Assembly (NCBI GenBank): GCA_028564705.1
Contig: JAPXFQ010002470.1
Location: forward strand, 1 to 64,000
Source of the DNA: Apricaphanius iberus
Taxonomy: Eukaryota > Chordata > Actinopteri > Cyprinodontiformes > Aphaniidae
Length of the DNA stretch: 64,000 nt
Direction of reading: 5' to 3'
The notes under the pieces were generated by a model. That model did not search any database and was not told the origin of the DNA. It worked only from the letters and a program-made list of their open reading frames with translations. Below are positions 32,531 to 43,780 of this stretch, piece by piece. A program made the position numbers and the translations under genes. Every line of letters begins with the position of its first letter. The first letter of the stretch is position 1.

Positions 32531-34227
32531 ATATAGCATGAAGCTGTGGGCGTGGTTTAATTCAGAAAGCGCATTAAACTGTCCCCAACTGTTAATTGGA
32601 AGATGGATTGAGCTAAAAACAGAACTATACTGGTGGTTATGCAATACTACTGTTACAAGATTAGGCCTACCTCTCAGACTTTCACAGAAAAGGTTCGATT
32701 TACACTAAGACGGATTGACAATACACACAGGGCAATGGATAACTTCTCACGGCAGTTGGCTACCCCAGACTTTTTTAAGCTATTAAAGTAAAGGCAGATG
32801 AATATAAATGCACACTTAACTTTTAGGGTTATAAAAGTAAAAAAATGAAAACTTTTATTGCACACAATTATGATCTACTTTGTAGTTTTCTATCACAAAA
32901 TTTGAACAAAATACACTGTACACACAGTGGTTTTGAGTTGTCACCTTGTGTGGTTTAATTTCCTGTTCAGTTGTTATTCACCTGTTCACACTGTCTCAAC
33001 CTTGGTTCATTCTGCTCTAACTGCGTCATGTCCATGTGCCTAGCAGCAGTAGCTTACAACAGTGGTTTGTCATAATAAAGTCCCAGGTCTAAATCAGCTC
33101 CTTTAATTTCTCCAGGTTACTTATTATTTTCATTTGCAATCTATATAAATATTGAGGTCACCAGGAATGAGTAGGATCATTATTGATTAATTTTCACTAA
33201 TTTTTACTAATGCACAGTACGTTGTTTTTGCTAAGCTAAAACAAACGGACAGCCACTAAATTAGGAGAATGAGTGGTCTGGTTACAAAATGCTTTTTCTC
33301 ACTTATCTAAATCTGGGGAATATGGCAACAACCAAAATTTCAATAAGGGCTCGAATATCCCTTTAAACCGTATTTAGGTTTTAAGCACAAGTTTTGGACC
33401 AACAGGAGTGCACTGAATTTTCTCCATCGGAAAAAACGCAGCTAGCGTTGCTAACGTGTCTGAAGAGGCTCCATCGACTTTGGGTATGCTAAATCAAACC
33501 ATGGTGGGAACAATGCAATACTGAAAGACATTCTGAACAACATTCAGAATGTGTGCTATGGCATCCAACACCCTAACAGGCTTTGGATTGAGGTGGATGG
33601 ACAGCACAAAATCTTCGACTCGCCAGAGGAAGCTAGGAACTTTTGCAAAGAAAATTCAAGTAATTGCCTACTGTTCTGTGTGGTTGATGTGATGGCAGCT
33701 GTCAGTGTATATGGACAGATTAGTCTATTTAAATTGATGTAAGTTTATACCTCAGTTGTATTGGGGGCTGTTGATTGGAATGCTCCTGTTTTGGCCTTTT
33801 TGTGGGAGGGTGGACTAACTGATTTATTTGGTATTTGTCTCCAAGGTAATTTTTTTGTTTTGTAGCCTTCTGTACTTTCTCAGTATATAGCCTATTTATT
33901 TATTTTGGACCTCAGGGGAAAGAGTCGGTAATATGCAAGACATTTCTATTTCTTTTCTCTTTTTTTTAACCACAAGAGGTCGCTGCCTACCCAGTTTTCC
34001 CCATTTATCCATTAAGCACTGTGTTTGAGTGTGCACTTACTGTATTGCACTTCTGTTGAGGTGAAACACGTTGTATGAGGTCAACTTGGGAGAACTGTTT
34101 ATTACTAGTAAAGCTGGTAGAATTCCTTCTACTGTTTGTGAAGCTTCAAGGGGTATGCTGGAGTGTAAATTCTATATTAAAGTGTTCCTCTATTGTGGAT
34201 TAACTCCAAAACTGTCAATTAGCTCTG
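32531..34227. other. Unassigned spacer
   Basis: A 64-codon frame at 33551-33742 ('PNRLWIEVDGQHKIFDSPEEARNF') reads like protein, but I do not recognise it and its start is not supported. The rest is AT-rich with no repeat or RNA gene identified. Confidence 0.4.
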
Positions 34228-34671
34228 TTCACGGTTGAGGATCCAGCAGTCCTCAGCAGGGTCGAAAGAGTGAGATCTTTCCAGAAATAAAGCAGAAAAG
34301 ACAAAAAACAGATCTGTTTGTTATGAGACACACCTGCAGGACGGGTTCACCAAATGTGTGCGCTGACTAAACAGGGCTGATGTCTTTTTATTGAACACAA
34401 AGAAAAAGGATTCACATGACATGGTCATTCCCAGTACATAAACATTCATTGTGTGCCAAAAAATCCCATACTTCCCCCACTCTGGTTCTCACCCGAAATT
34501 ATTTACAGACAACCTGCTTTTATAGGTGTCTTGCCCTGAACTATCTTTCTTCCTGTTTCAATACAACGGCTGCTATTTATCAGTTCCTCCTCTAAACACA
34601 GCTTGGTATTTATTACTGTTGTAAAAGCCTGGTACAAATGTAAGATTGTTTCTACTTCAGTTACCTTACAA
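34228..34671 (-). mobile_element. LTR-like segment, possible solo LTR
   Basis: It runs 'tgttcacggt' to 'taccttaca'. It shares 'cacacctgcagg', 'tttttattgaac...aaag' and 'ttcacatgacatg' in the same order with 45740-45880. The latter belongs to an LTR related to element A. On the minus strand the ttattg complement gives an AATAAA-like signal. No target duplication was found at these ends, so the limits are approximate. Confidence 0.45.
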
Positions 34672-34779
34672 TTACATGGGTTTTTGGTATGTTAGTTTAG
34701 GGGATGTTGGGATGGTCCAACAAGGTAAGAGAATGTCAATACCACTACCTGTCAAAATACAAGGCCACAATCCCCTAGC

Positions 34780-35012
34780 CCCGCCCATTTGGGACATGAC
34801 CATGTCCCCTTGCGTCATAGCCCCACCCACTTGTCAAAATAAGTTCCACCCCTCATGTAATAGCCCTGTCCCATCTGTCAAAATAAGCCCCGCCCCTGGC
34901 AACACAGCCCCGCCCATATACCAAAATAGACCCCGCCCAATGACGGCACAAACCCGGCCACTTCGAAATAAGCCCCGCCCTTCCGGTTCCGGTCCCGCTC
35001 TTCCGGTTCCGG
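34780..35012. repeat. GC-box minisatellite (~30 bp units)
   Basis: The degenerate unit 'tcaaaataagccccgccc' recurs about seven times, finishing with two 'cttccggttccgg' copies. Each 'ccccgccc' is an Sp1-type GC box. It abuts the foldback arm. Confidence 0.8.
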
Positions 35013-35036
35013 TTCAAGCAGGAGCATGCAGTGCCT

Positions 35037-35450
35037 CCTAAGATCCGATGTGTGCCACTGCATTCTGATGCATAAACAGCTCCCTCTAGTGGTACGTAAT
35101 AAACGTTACACCTAATTAAATAAATAGCTCCCCTAGTGGTCCAAATATTGATACACCTTAAAGTGTAGATAGCTCCCCCGGTGGTTACAGAGATAAAATT
35201 ACACCGTAATAAAAGTTACACCTAATCAAATAAATGACACCCCTAGTGGTTTAAATATTGGTATTACACCTTAAAGTGTAAACAGCTACCCCGGTGGTTC
35301 AGAGTTAACATTACATCCCAATTGAATAAATGGCTCCCTCTAGTGGTTCAAATATTGGTATTACACCTGAATGTAAAAATAGCTCCCCTAGTGGTTCAAA
35401 ATTAGCAATATGGCCTAATGTATAAATAGCGCCCCCTATGGTTTGAATGT
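35037..35450 (+). repeat. Left arm: tandem ~50-bp units
   Basis: About eight degenerate units of the form 'aataaatagctccctctagtggttcaaatattggtattacacct', starting near 35069, 35128, 35169, 35246, 35283, 35331, 35380 and 35427. Confidence 0.85.
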
Positions 35451-35939
35451 ATCCCTGCCATGTCAGCAGGACATGCCTGAACAAGTCCCTTTAATAATTT
35501 AGGTTTTATCTGGGCCTGTTTTATATCTGGGGTTTTTCTCAACAAGGCTCCTCTAGCATGCTTTTTTATTTTAAACAGTTAAAAGGTGTTTTTTTAGCTT
35601 CCTGACTTCAAATTATTAACCACATTAGCTCCAGCAGGTTACAAATGTTTCAATTAATTCAACAATGATAAATTAAACCTGTAAGAGCTCTATAAAAGAG
35701 ATTTAACTCACCCACAGCTAGGTTGAATCAGATACTCATAATTTTAGTGTTAAAAATGCACTGTTGCTCCATCTTTAAAAGATTATGACCAAATCCAAGA
35801 GGGAGAGTGACCACATTGCAAGAAATGAGCACCCTCTCTGAACCTACCATTACATCTGTCATTGGTGAAGGACTCATACTGCGTTGTGATTGGCTAGCTT
35901 ATCTCATCTGAATACACCGCCCTCTGTCTCTGGGGTGGA

Positions 35940-36590
35940 CCTCAGTATAAGACACACACATGACCTATGGACCTTCTACTTTGGTCATTCTTCTAAAATC
36001 CCATGTAGAATGTAACCTCCTTTCATCCAGTGCTTTTAATCCTGACATTGGTCTGAGAAACTCATCCAATTTGTACCATGTACAGGTAAGCATAGCTTCC
36101 ACATTTTAACATCTGTGTGTTTAAAATCAATTATCAGTACAAACTGTTAATCTCTCTTTATATTCGGGTCTCTAACCAATGCTTCCAATGCTTTGACTCT
36201 CCTCTTTTCAGTGAAACCCTGATTTCCACCATGGAACAAGAGAATCAATCGAATGAAATTGAGGAATGGGTATCTTCTGCTCTCAACAGTGCTGTGAAAA
36301 CTGCTCCAAACTATTTTGTGGCTCATACCTGCATATCTTTACTGCGGAAACATTATAAAGTTTGCAAATTGAGAAGCAATCAGCAGGAGCACCAGTGTTT
36401 AGATGTGATAAACTGAAATATGTTTCGTTCACATCAAAGGTTATTCTTACAAATTTTGATAGCTTATCCTTTTTTAAAGCACATATGCTGTCTTAGGTCC
36501 AAGTCTGAGTAAGATATCTTAAGAATATCAACATTAAAGAGAAAAAGTTCATAGAGCTTCTTTAACTTTTAGGAATAAATGCCTAAAAAA
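35940..36590 (+). CDS. Possible two-exon mini-gene inside the foldback element
   Basis: I do not recognise the product. The sequence shows an inverted CCAAT box (attgg, ~35889), a TATA box (tataag, 35946) and a donor CAG|GTAAGC at 36085/36086. The acceptor, with a pyrimidine run (ctctcctcttttcag), ends at 36211. Exon 2 has an ATG in strong context (ccaccATGG, 36231) and 61 codons to a TGA at 36414-36416. AATAAA follows near 36573. An ATG at 36078 in exon 1 would join in frame across the 126-bp intron and lengthen the product to 70 codons. The product has no signal peptide, no membrane segment and no zinc motif; it begins acidic ('EIEEWVSSALNSAVKT') and ends basic. It could be a captured host gene fragment, an element gene or a chance arrangement. 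Confidence 0.4.
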
Positions 36591-37654
36591 ATACTTTAAC
36601 TCTCAAGTATATTGTATGCTGTGTATCACTCAGTCCACCTCGCCTCCATGGAAGCTTAAAATATGTGTTGGTTAATAGAGGTGAAATTGCAAAGTAAAAA
36701 ACATTTCATCGTCTATGCTCTGGCTTGGGTCTCTTCACTTTAGCAACAATTACTTTAAAAAAAAAAATTTTTTGGAAACTTAGCACAATCTGCTTTTCCT
36801 AACTGTTGGTCTGATTTGATCTTCTGCTTAGGATTTGAAGCATTCCTGCAGAGCAAATATATAAATCCATGAATCCATGAAGATACATATGTTCAGTAGA
36901 TGGGTGGAAACTCTATCTGGACCATCTATTCAGTGATTACGTTCTTATATAATTTCACTAGATCCAGGGTTAATGTTGAATGTGTTTCTTGTTATTTACA
37001 CCTTCAATGGCATTTATTTAGAAAATAAATGCAACATGCAATTAATATGAGGAACCGTTGAATATCAATTACCCTTCTAAGCCATGAGTTAAAGTCTCTT
37101 CTTTGGAAACACTGCAGATCCTTTGTTTTATTCAAACACAAAGAAAACTTTATTTTTACTTTTAGGTTGGAGAGCAAATTTCAGTATCTTCCCTGGAAAA
37201 CACTTTCAGTTCATTTAAAACCAGATCGTTTTCCGTTAACAGGCACATGTGCTGTGTCACTGGAGGTCTTTAGATCATTCTTGTCAGACCCGAAAACATT
37301 TTGAGATGTCACATGTTGAAGAAAGTGGGCTGTGTTTGGCTGAGCAAGAAAAGGACACCATTGCCTAGTTTCTATGCTTGGACTTGAAAATCAAGAAAAA
37401 CACAAAACTAATGTAAAGAGAAGATGGTTATTTACCTGGATGTTGATACCTCTAATTATATGATTTATGATATGTTTAAGCTTTAAAGTGTAGGTAAGGA
37501 TATAAATGTGCTAAGCATTGCTAGTGAAAACATGATAACCTCTTGTTTAGTTTTATCAACTGTAAAAATAACATTAACTTATCCTTTAAGAAATGAATTG
37601 AGTATATTTCACATGCATGTTTACTCGAATAATACTGTAACTGTAGGTGATAGT

Positions 37655-37875
37655 GTGTTTTATAGCGCTGTATTTATTACATATGGATTCCAAAGCTCAT
37701 GCAGTCATTCACACATTCATGCACACATTCATGCTCACACTGGTGATGTCAAGCTATGTTGTAGCTACAGCTGCCCTAGGGTGAATTCTCTTGCCCAAGG
37801 ACACAATGAATAAGACACCCAGAACTCGAACCAGCAACCCTCTGATTGCAAGGGAGACTCCAAACTCCTGAGCCA
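37655..37875 (-). mobile_element. tRNA-headed SINE copy
   Basis: On the minus strand the head is 'ggctcaggag...gcaatcagagggttgctggttcgag', the middle 'gtgtccttgggcaag' and the tail includes 'tgtgtgaatg'. It is the same family as 437-750 and 31530/32386. It lies in the foldback interior. Confidence 0.65.
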
Positions 37876-38299
37876 TTGTCACCCCAGTTTTATATTTTGA
37901 ACGTACATTTTACACAAGTGTGACACCACAAATACATAGTTTTTGTTAACTCGAAGTCTCAACTGCCTTTGCAGACTTTTTGTGTCTCATGGAAATTAAA
38001 GCACCTAGTCGTTTAAGGTCTGTGGCCGGATAACTGTTAGCCGGGTAAGAGAGCCGTGTAAATTTTAATTCATCGGCTAAACGAGCTAGTGTGGACACAT
38101 GCTAAGCTAATAGCAAAACATAGCTTGTCATCTCTATTGTTCACGATATATAGATGCCTCCTCTATGATTTTATACTCACTTAAATCATGGGCGTTGACC
38201 GCAACTAAAAACCGGTTTTCCCGAGCTGCGGACGTAAGTGATCAAGGGGGGTGCGACAAATTCATTGAAAACAAAGCAGAGCAAGTGCATGTCATTTTA

Positions 38300-38891
38300 A
38301 CGACTAGAGGGAGGCATTTATTCGATTGGGACGTAATGTTAACTCCGAACCACCTGGGGAGCTGTTTACACTTTAAGGTGTGATACCAATATTTGAACCA
38401 ATAGGGGAGCTACTTTTATATTCTGGTGTAATACCAATATTTGAACCACAAGAGGGAGCCATTTATTCGACTGGGTGTAATACAATTTTTTTGAACCACT
38501 AGAGTGAGCTATTTATGCAATTTGGTGTAATACTATTTTTCTAACCACTAGAGGGAGCTATTTATACAATTTGGTGTAATACTATTTTTCTAACCACTAG
38601 ATGGAGCTATTTATACAATTAGGATCTAATGTTTACTCCGAACCACCATGAGTGTCATTTATAAAATAAAGTGTAATACCACTAATTGGATCTGTAGAGG
38701 GAGCTATTGATACAATTAAGGTGTAATTCCATATCTGTAACCACCGGGGGAGCTATCTACACTTTAAGTTGTAATATCAATATTTGGACAACTAGGGGAG
38801 CTATTTATTTGATTAGGTGTAATGTTTATTACGTACCACTAGACGGAGCTGTTTATGCATCAGAATGCAGTGGCACACATTGGATCCTAGG
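38300..38891 (-). repeat. Right arm: inverted tandem ~50-bp units
   Basis: About ten units in the opposite orientation to the left arm ('gaaccactagagggagctatttatacaatttggtgtaatacta...'). Two neighbouring units near 38510-38610 are almost identical, indicating recent unit duplication. Confidence 0.85.
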
Positions 38892-39424
38892 GTCGATCTT
38901 TGCGCAACGGTAATCTTTATAAGAGAGCTAAAATCGGCAGCTTCGACTGCCTATTTCAAAGTATCGGCTTCCTTGACCGCGGTCCTGAGTAGGGAATTCA
39001 ACATGAGACATAGACAGCTGCTTGTGAACTTTTGTCAAAAACTTAAACTAAGATGCCAAGGCAAACTGAGTGCTTGGTTGCGAGATGCTACTTGGTGGCT
39101 TCCCACTAGCTCAGCTGAAAACATTAATTGGGTTAGCCTTCAGTTGTTAACATTTGCACCCCAGCACCTCACCTTCCAAGACACTTTCCTTTTTGTCTGT
39201 TGTTCACAGGAGCACTCCATATGAAGGACAGACCTGGTGATAAGGCAGCATTACTCTGACAGTGAGAATCCAGAAGCCTTGTAGCTCAACTCTGTCACAG
39301 ACACACAGAGTAGTTAGCTGATTGCTAACTCTCCGTCCTCAGCAACTTCACTGTAAATACAGAGACTTGAAGCTGACCAATCAGGCTTTAGGTCACTGTT
39401 AAAAACACCCCCCTTATTGGAATA
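38892..39424. other. Unassigned spacer
   Basis: A 119-codon frame (38865-39224) starts in the foldback arm and has no motif I recognise. No repeat family was identified. Confidence 0.4.
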
Positions 39425-39650
39425 CAGTTCTGTAAATGTGGAAATAAATGTGATGTTGAAATTTGGAAATAAATGTGATGTGGAAATGTGGAAATAAATG
39501 TGATGTAGAATGTGGAAATAAATGTGATGTGGATATGTGGAAATAAATAAATTTGCGAATAAATAAATTGGGGAATAAATAAAAAATGCAGAAATAAAGA
39601 AATGATGGAATAAATAAATGTGTAAATAAATAAATATATGTGAAATCAAA
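39425..39650. repeat. AT-rich minisatellite (gaaataaatgtgatgtg units)
   Basis: Repeated 'ggaaataaatgtgatgtgg' units degrade into AATAAATA runs. The minus-strand frames here, rich in Phe, Ile, His and Tyr, are products of the repeat. Confidence 0.85.
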
Positions 39651-39734
39651 TATTTTTTTCTTGAATGTCTTTCTAGATTTACAATTGTATTTAACCATTT
39701 ATTTATTTTTAATTATGGGATATTTATTTATTTT

Positions 39735-41091
39735 CAATTATCAAGAGTCTCAGACTTGTCCATAAATTGGTTAAAATCTACAGTACTTTTCGATCAGTTG
39801 TTCTTTCCAGAGTCCCATTGCTATAAAACTGCAGTCAGGAAATATTTAGGTATCAATGTCTCACCAAGACTGGGAGACTTATCAAAGCTAAACTACATCC
39901 CACTTTTAAAAAAAGTGGACCATGATCTTGCTAGATGGAAATCCCTGCCCATATCACTTATGGGAAGAGTAGCTACAATAAAAATTATGGTTTTGCAGAG
40001 ACTCCTTTATTTATTCTCTATGATCCCAAGCAAACCATCATCGGATTGGTTTAGATCTCCAGACTTCTCTGTCTCTAATTTCTCTGGAAAGATAAATCCC
40101 CACATATTTGCTTGAAATCACTGCAGAAGTCCACAGATAAAGGAGGTCTAGGCCTACCTAACTTTTAGCATTATTTCTTTGTCAACAGGCTAAATTACAT
40201 CTCAAGATTGTTAAAAAATAGCTACCTTGAGGAGTCCTGGATAGATATAGAACAGACACTATGTAATAAAACAAATCATTCAGACCTACTATTTATTAGC
40301 TCAAACATAAAACATCATGAATGCTTTAAAAGTATCAGTTTCAGCTTCTCTCTGACAGCTTGGGGGGAATTCCTCAAAATGTCCTAACTACTCCCATGCA
40401 GACATACACCTATCTGGAATAACCCATACATTTTGCAAAAAAAACGTGATAACTCCCAGACTGGAGCTGTGAAGGAATCGAATACCTGGAACACATATTT
40501 GATGGAACAGATTGTATCCCTTTTAATAAACAAGAATTCATTCTTAGAATATCAACAAATTAAATCGATTATAAAAGTTAAATTAAGGCTTAGTTTAAGG
40601 CTTGAATTACAAATTCCAGTAAGAATTTATAGATTTTCTTAATCTCCCCCCCCCCACCCCCCACCCCAACTGCTGTCTAAATGTACAAAACATTAACTAC
40701 ATTACATGAATCGATAGCCCTTTGTATTTCAAAATGAACAAAACCTCTGTCTCGGATATCTTTAAGAACCTTTTAAATCCTTAAAAATCCCAATTTAAAA
40801 TTAATACAATATAAAATCCTTCACAGAGTACATTATACAGGCAGTCGGATGTTCAAGATAGGTTTTATATTGGCTACCGGCTTACAATGTACAAGCAACA
40901 TACCGGGCAATTATATCCATGTCTTTTGGTTCTGTCCACCCCTTAAGAGATTTTGGTACGTGGTATGTGAGGAACTATCACAGTGTCTGAAATGTAATAT
41001 CCCACCTTCTCCCTCACTTTGCTTGCTAGGAAATTTAAAGGTTGTCACCCTAGAGACAAAGTCAATACAATTAGTTCACATTGCCTTATGC
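39735..41091 (+). pseudogene. Old L1-like ORF2 fragment, first part
   Basis: It aligns with 52878-54183 of the 7-kb L1 at 50466-57531 but with many stops and gaps. It begins just after the RT catalytic motif ('NWLKSTV', 'SPRLGDLSKLNYIPLLKKV', 'RWKSLPISLMGRVATIKI'). It continues to the C-terminal Cys/His-like region ('CTSNIPGNYIHVFWFCPPLKRFW', ~40885-40955). It keeps ~95 bases (about 40074-40168) that the younger copy lacks. It is interrupted at 41091 by a hAT element and resumes at 42651. Confidence 0.88.
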
Positions 41092-42650
41092 CAGTGTTTC
41101 TCAATTATTTTCTGCCATGCCACCCTAAAGAACAGATTTTTTTTCACGCCCCCCCATCCCCCCACCCCAACCAGATTGATATCTAAAAATATTTAATTAT
41201 TTATTGATACAAACCGCCACCAGCACAATGCATATACTATATAGTGATTATGAAAAAAGATTAATTAAATAAGATGCAACTACTTCAAATGGTTGCAGCT
41301 CATTTTATTTTTTTAGGTCTTGACACTATTTCCAAATTCAGTTTATTTACTCAGTTGGTAACATTTAATCCAGACTCCTCGGTCTGTGTGATGCTCAGAA
41401 CAGAAACAGTTCAAATGAATCACTGGGATGTGAATTTTTAAACTAATATGGAATATTAAAGCTTTTTTAAACTGTGTTAATTGATAACCTGTCAGCTTCG
41501 TCAGTTTATCACTTTTCAAGCTACTTAACTTCACCTTCACTGTTTTTCTTTGCAGCTCTACAACCCTATGAAATCCATTTATTATGTTAGACATGCTTTA
41601 TTTCACAAGTTCCACTTTTTCCATTGATATTTTTCTGAATTCTGCTTTTTCCATTCTAGAATGGAAAAAGCGTTGTTGTGACTGAAAACAATTGACCAAA
41701 TCAATAACCAAATACCACATTTACTGTTATTCACAACTATTTTTACAAACCTAACAGTGCTGTGGTTCAAGTATTTTCCTGTCATTTTTAAAGAACTAAA
41801 ACATCCTATGTGCAAAACGAATAATCTCATATTTTTCATAGGCCCTATTACATAAGATCTCCCACCACCTGATCAAGTCTAATAGAGACCTGGAAACAGT
41901 AAATATTCATATTACTTCCATATTTTTCTAAACCTTTGTTCATTTTTATTTCCTAGTCCTTCCCGGACTCCAGTGAAATCAATGTATGTCAGTGCTTTCA
42001 TGTTTAACGGTCTGCAGCACTTCGTTTTTTGTTTTTTCCCCTGACAGAGCTCTTGTTTCTTCTTGTTTCTAATGCAAACCTTGCTATCACTGGTCGTCAC
42101 CGCAGGCTTACAGAATTTATAGAAGGATCTTCCCCCGATTCATAAATATCTCTGTCCCTCACGCTAAGCGTCAATTTGTTTGTTTGGGTTTTTTTCGGGG
42201 ATGGGGGCGTCTCTGTTTCTGTGAGTTTTCTCACTCTGGCGGGCAGGTTTAGTCTGTCTGCATCGGGAGGTGGGCTGACCTCCTGGTAAGAGCAAACGGG
42301 GAGCCTTACAGGAGCGGGAGCCACCAGATCACTACAGGAATGGCTTTGTGTAGTCCATTTTTAGTTGTTAAATTCCGCGATTCCGTCTCCCTTTCCCGCA
42401 GCGTGGATTAAAGAACATCTTTGTCTCTCAGATCTGTCTGAGTAGACTTCTTCTGCCGGGCTGAACAGACAGCTTGTTGATAAGTTTGAGCACTGCTGCC
42501 ACCTAGTTACTGGAGGCTTAATCACAGTCAAAGTATAAATTACAGCCTCGGCTCCCAGGATTCGCGTGGGGGTGGGGGTGATCTGACGCCCCCCCGACCA
42601 ACCCTCCGCGCCCCCCCGGGGAGGCAGGCCCCACCATTTGAGAAGCACTA
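41092..42650. mobile_element. Non-autonomous hAT element (1.56 kb)
   Basis: The ends are inverted: left 'cagtgtttctcaa', right complement 'tagtgcttctcaa'. The 8-bp target 'ccttatgc' is present on both sides (41084-41091 and 42651-42658), and the uninterrupted L1 at ~54179 has it once. There is no transposase motif. G/C-rich blocks of 'cgcccccc' lie near both ends. Confidence 0.92.
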
Positions 42651-43410
42651 CCTTATGCATTGCTAAGAAAACTATCCTCCTCAACTAGAAAAATAACAAA
42701 TGCTCTTAAATTTAGTCAGTACAGAGATCTCCTGCTGGACCACATTGGTCTTGAGATCAGCTCTGCCTCCATATCTGATAAATCTATTTGGGCTCTCTTG
42801 ATCAGCTCCATCACCTAGTAGGGTTGGGGGGCCCTTGATTTGTCATGTGGGGTGTGGTCGCTGATAAGGGGAGGTTTGGGGTTGCGGGCCTCTGTGATGG
42901 GTCCCTGGGGGTAGGTCCACTTGGGGATCGGGTGCTGGTGCATGGGCCCCACCTGGGGTGGGACTTTGGTGGCCTTGGGTGGGGACTCCAGACGGCCTCA
43001 TGCGGTGCTTTAGGGGGGTAGCACTGACAGACACTGGTGGCTGTGCTGCTCCTGGGTGGGTCTTTGATGGGATTGGGGGCACGGGGCTCTGAGCGCCATG
43101 CCACCTGGCTACGGTCCTGACCGGGACTTGGCCAGTATGGGGGGCCTCTGCTGCCGGTGCCGGCTGGTGAATGGTTGGCGGCCGGCAAGTGGTGCTGCCT
43201 TTATTCCACCTACCTGGACTTGTCCTCATTGCCTGACCCTGGATGGCCCCCTCCCACAGTTGCTCGTTAGGGTGTTGGCTGGTGGCTGCAGTGGGTGGGT
43301 TACGTCTCGTGGCCCGCCCGGTCCTTTTGGTGCTGGACATAGCTGCTGGGTCTCGGTCCTTGTGCTCTGCGGGGGACTGGGGACGGGCATTTGGCATCCC
43401 TTTTTGAAAT
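42651..43410 (+). pseudogene. Old L1-like fragment, ORF2 end and start of 3' UTR
   Basis: It continues the alignment with 54179-54890: the ORF2 stop region ('atcagctccatcacctag'), then the G-rich 3' UTR ('cctggggtgggactttgg'). Long frames here on either strand reflect G/C-rich, stop-poor sequence. Confidence 0.8.
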
Positions 43411-43669
43411 TAATGAGGGAAGCTATTTGTTCCGTATTTTCACAAATATCCAATATGTATGTCGGACATAGCCTTCAATAACTTAATTCTAACTAAGTAG
43501 CCCGTATAAAAATAAAATACAAATCACCCAACTGTAGTCAGCAAAACTGTTCTGGCAGCGGTATCTAAAGGGACCGCAAATTGTTTGTATGTGCAGCTTG
43601 TGAGTGTTGTGCGCGCAGGATTGATCAGGTAGGAACAACACACTGGCGCTTCACACGGAGCCCCTTTAA
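43411..43669. other. Unassigned spacer
   Basis: Nothing recognised between the L1 3' UTR fragment and the zinc-finger remnant. Confidence 0.5.
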
Positions 43670-43780
43670 AAATGTCCCAAAAATGGTTACAGAGATATAG
43701 ATGAGTGGGAAGAGACCCATCCTTGGTTGGACATGCTCAGCACAGACGAATACAAGGCAAATTGCAAACTATGTCAGTGA
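43670..43780 (+). pseudogene. BED/hAT-type zinc-finger exon remnant
   Basis: 'MSQKWLQRYR' and, after a one-base frameshift, 'DEWEETHPWLDMLSTDEYKANCKLC' resemble the start of domesticated hAT-type or ZMYM/KIAA1586-like proteins, where a short aromatic-rich lead is followed by the first Cys pair of a zinc finger. The sequence then runs straight into 'gtgagtg', a consensus splice donor. The His half of the finger is not seen nearby. It could be a decayed exon of a hAT transposase. The call rests on short motifs. Confidence 0.45.

Larger units (their letters stand above)
35037..38891. mobile_element. Foldback-like DNA element with tandem-repeat inverted arms
   Basis: The outer 150 bp of the left arm ('cctaagatccgatgtgtgcc', 'actgcattctgatgcataaacagctccctctagtggtacgtaat') reappears inverted at the right end (38891 back to ~38740) at high identity. 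The inner arms are degenerate arrays of the same ~50-bp unit. The ~2.8-kb centre holds a possible mini-gene and a SINE. Long inverted repeats built of short tandem units are the hallmark of Foldback-type elements in other animals. No transposase and no clear target duplication were found. Confidence 0.7.

Noticed and set aside
33551..33742. A small protein gene
   Set aside because: The frame looks protein-like for ~25 residues but has no supported start, splice signals or recognised homology. It was left as part of the unassigned spacer.
35037..35450. Regularly spaced repeats reminiscent of a CRISPR array
   Set aside because: The units are degenerate, AT-rich, lack unique spacers of fixed length and occur in inverted arms in a vertebrate-type sequence.
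42811..43481. Open frames of 125-184 codons on both strands
   Set aside because: This is the same G-rich L1 3' UTR sequence in the older copy; no domain is seen.
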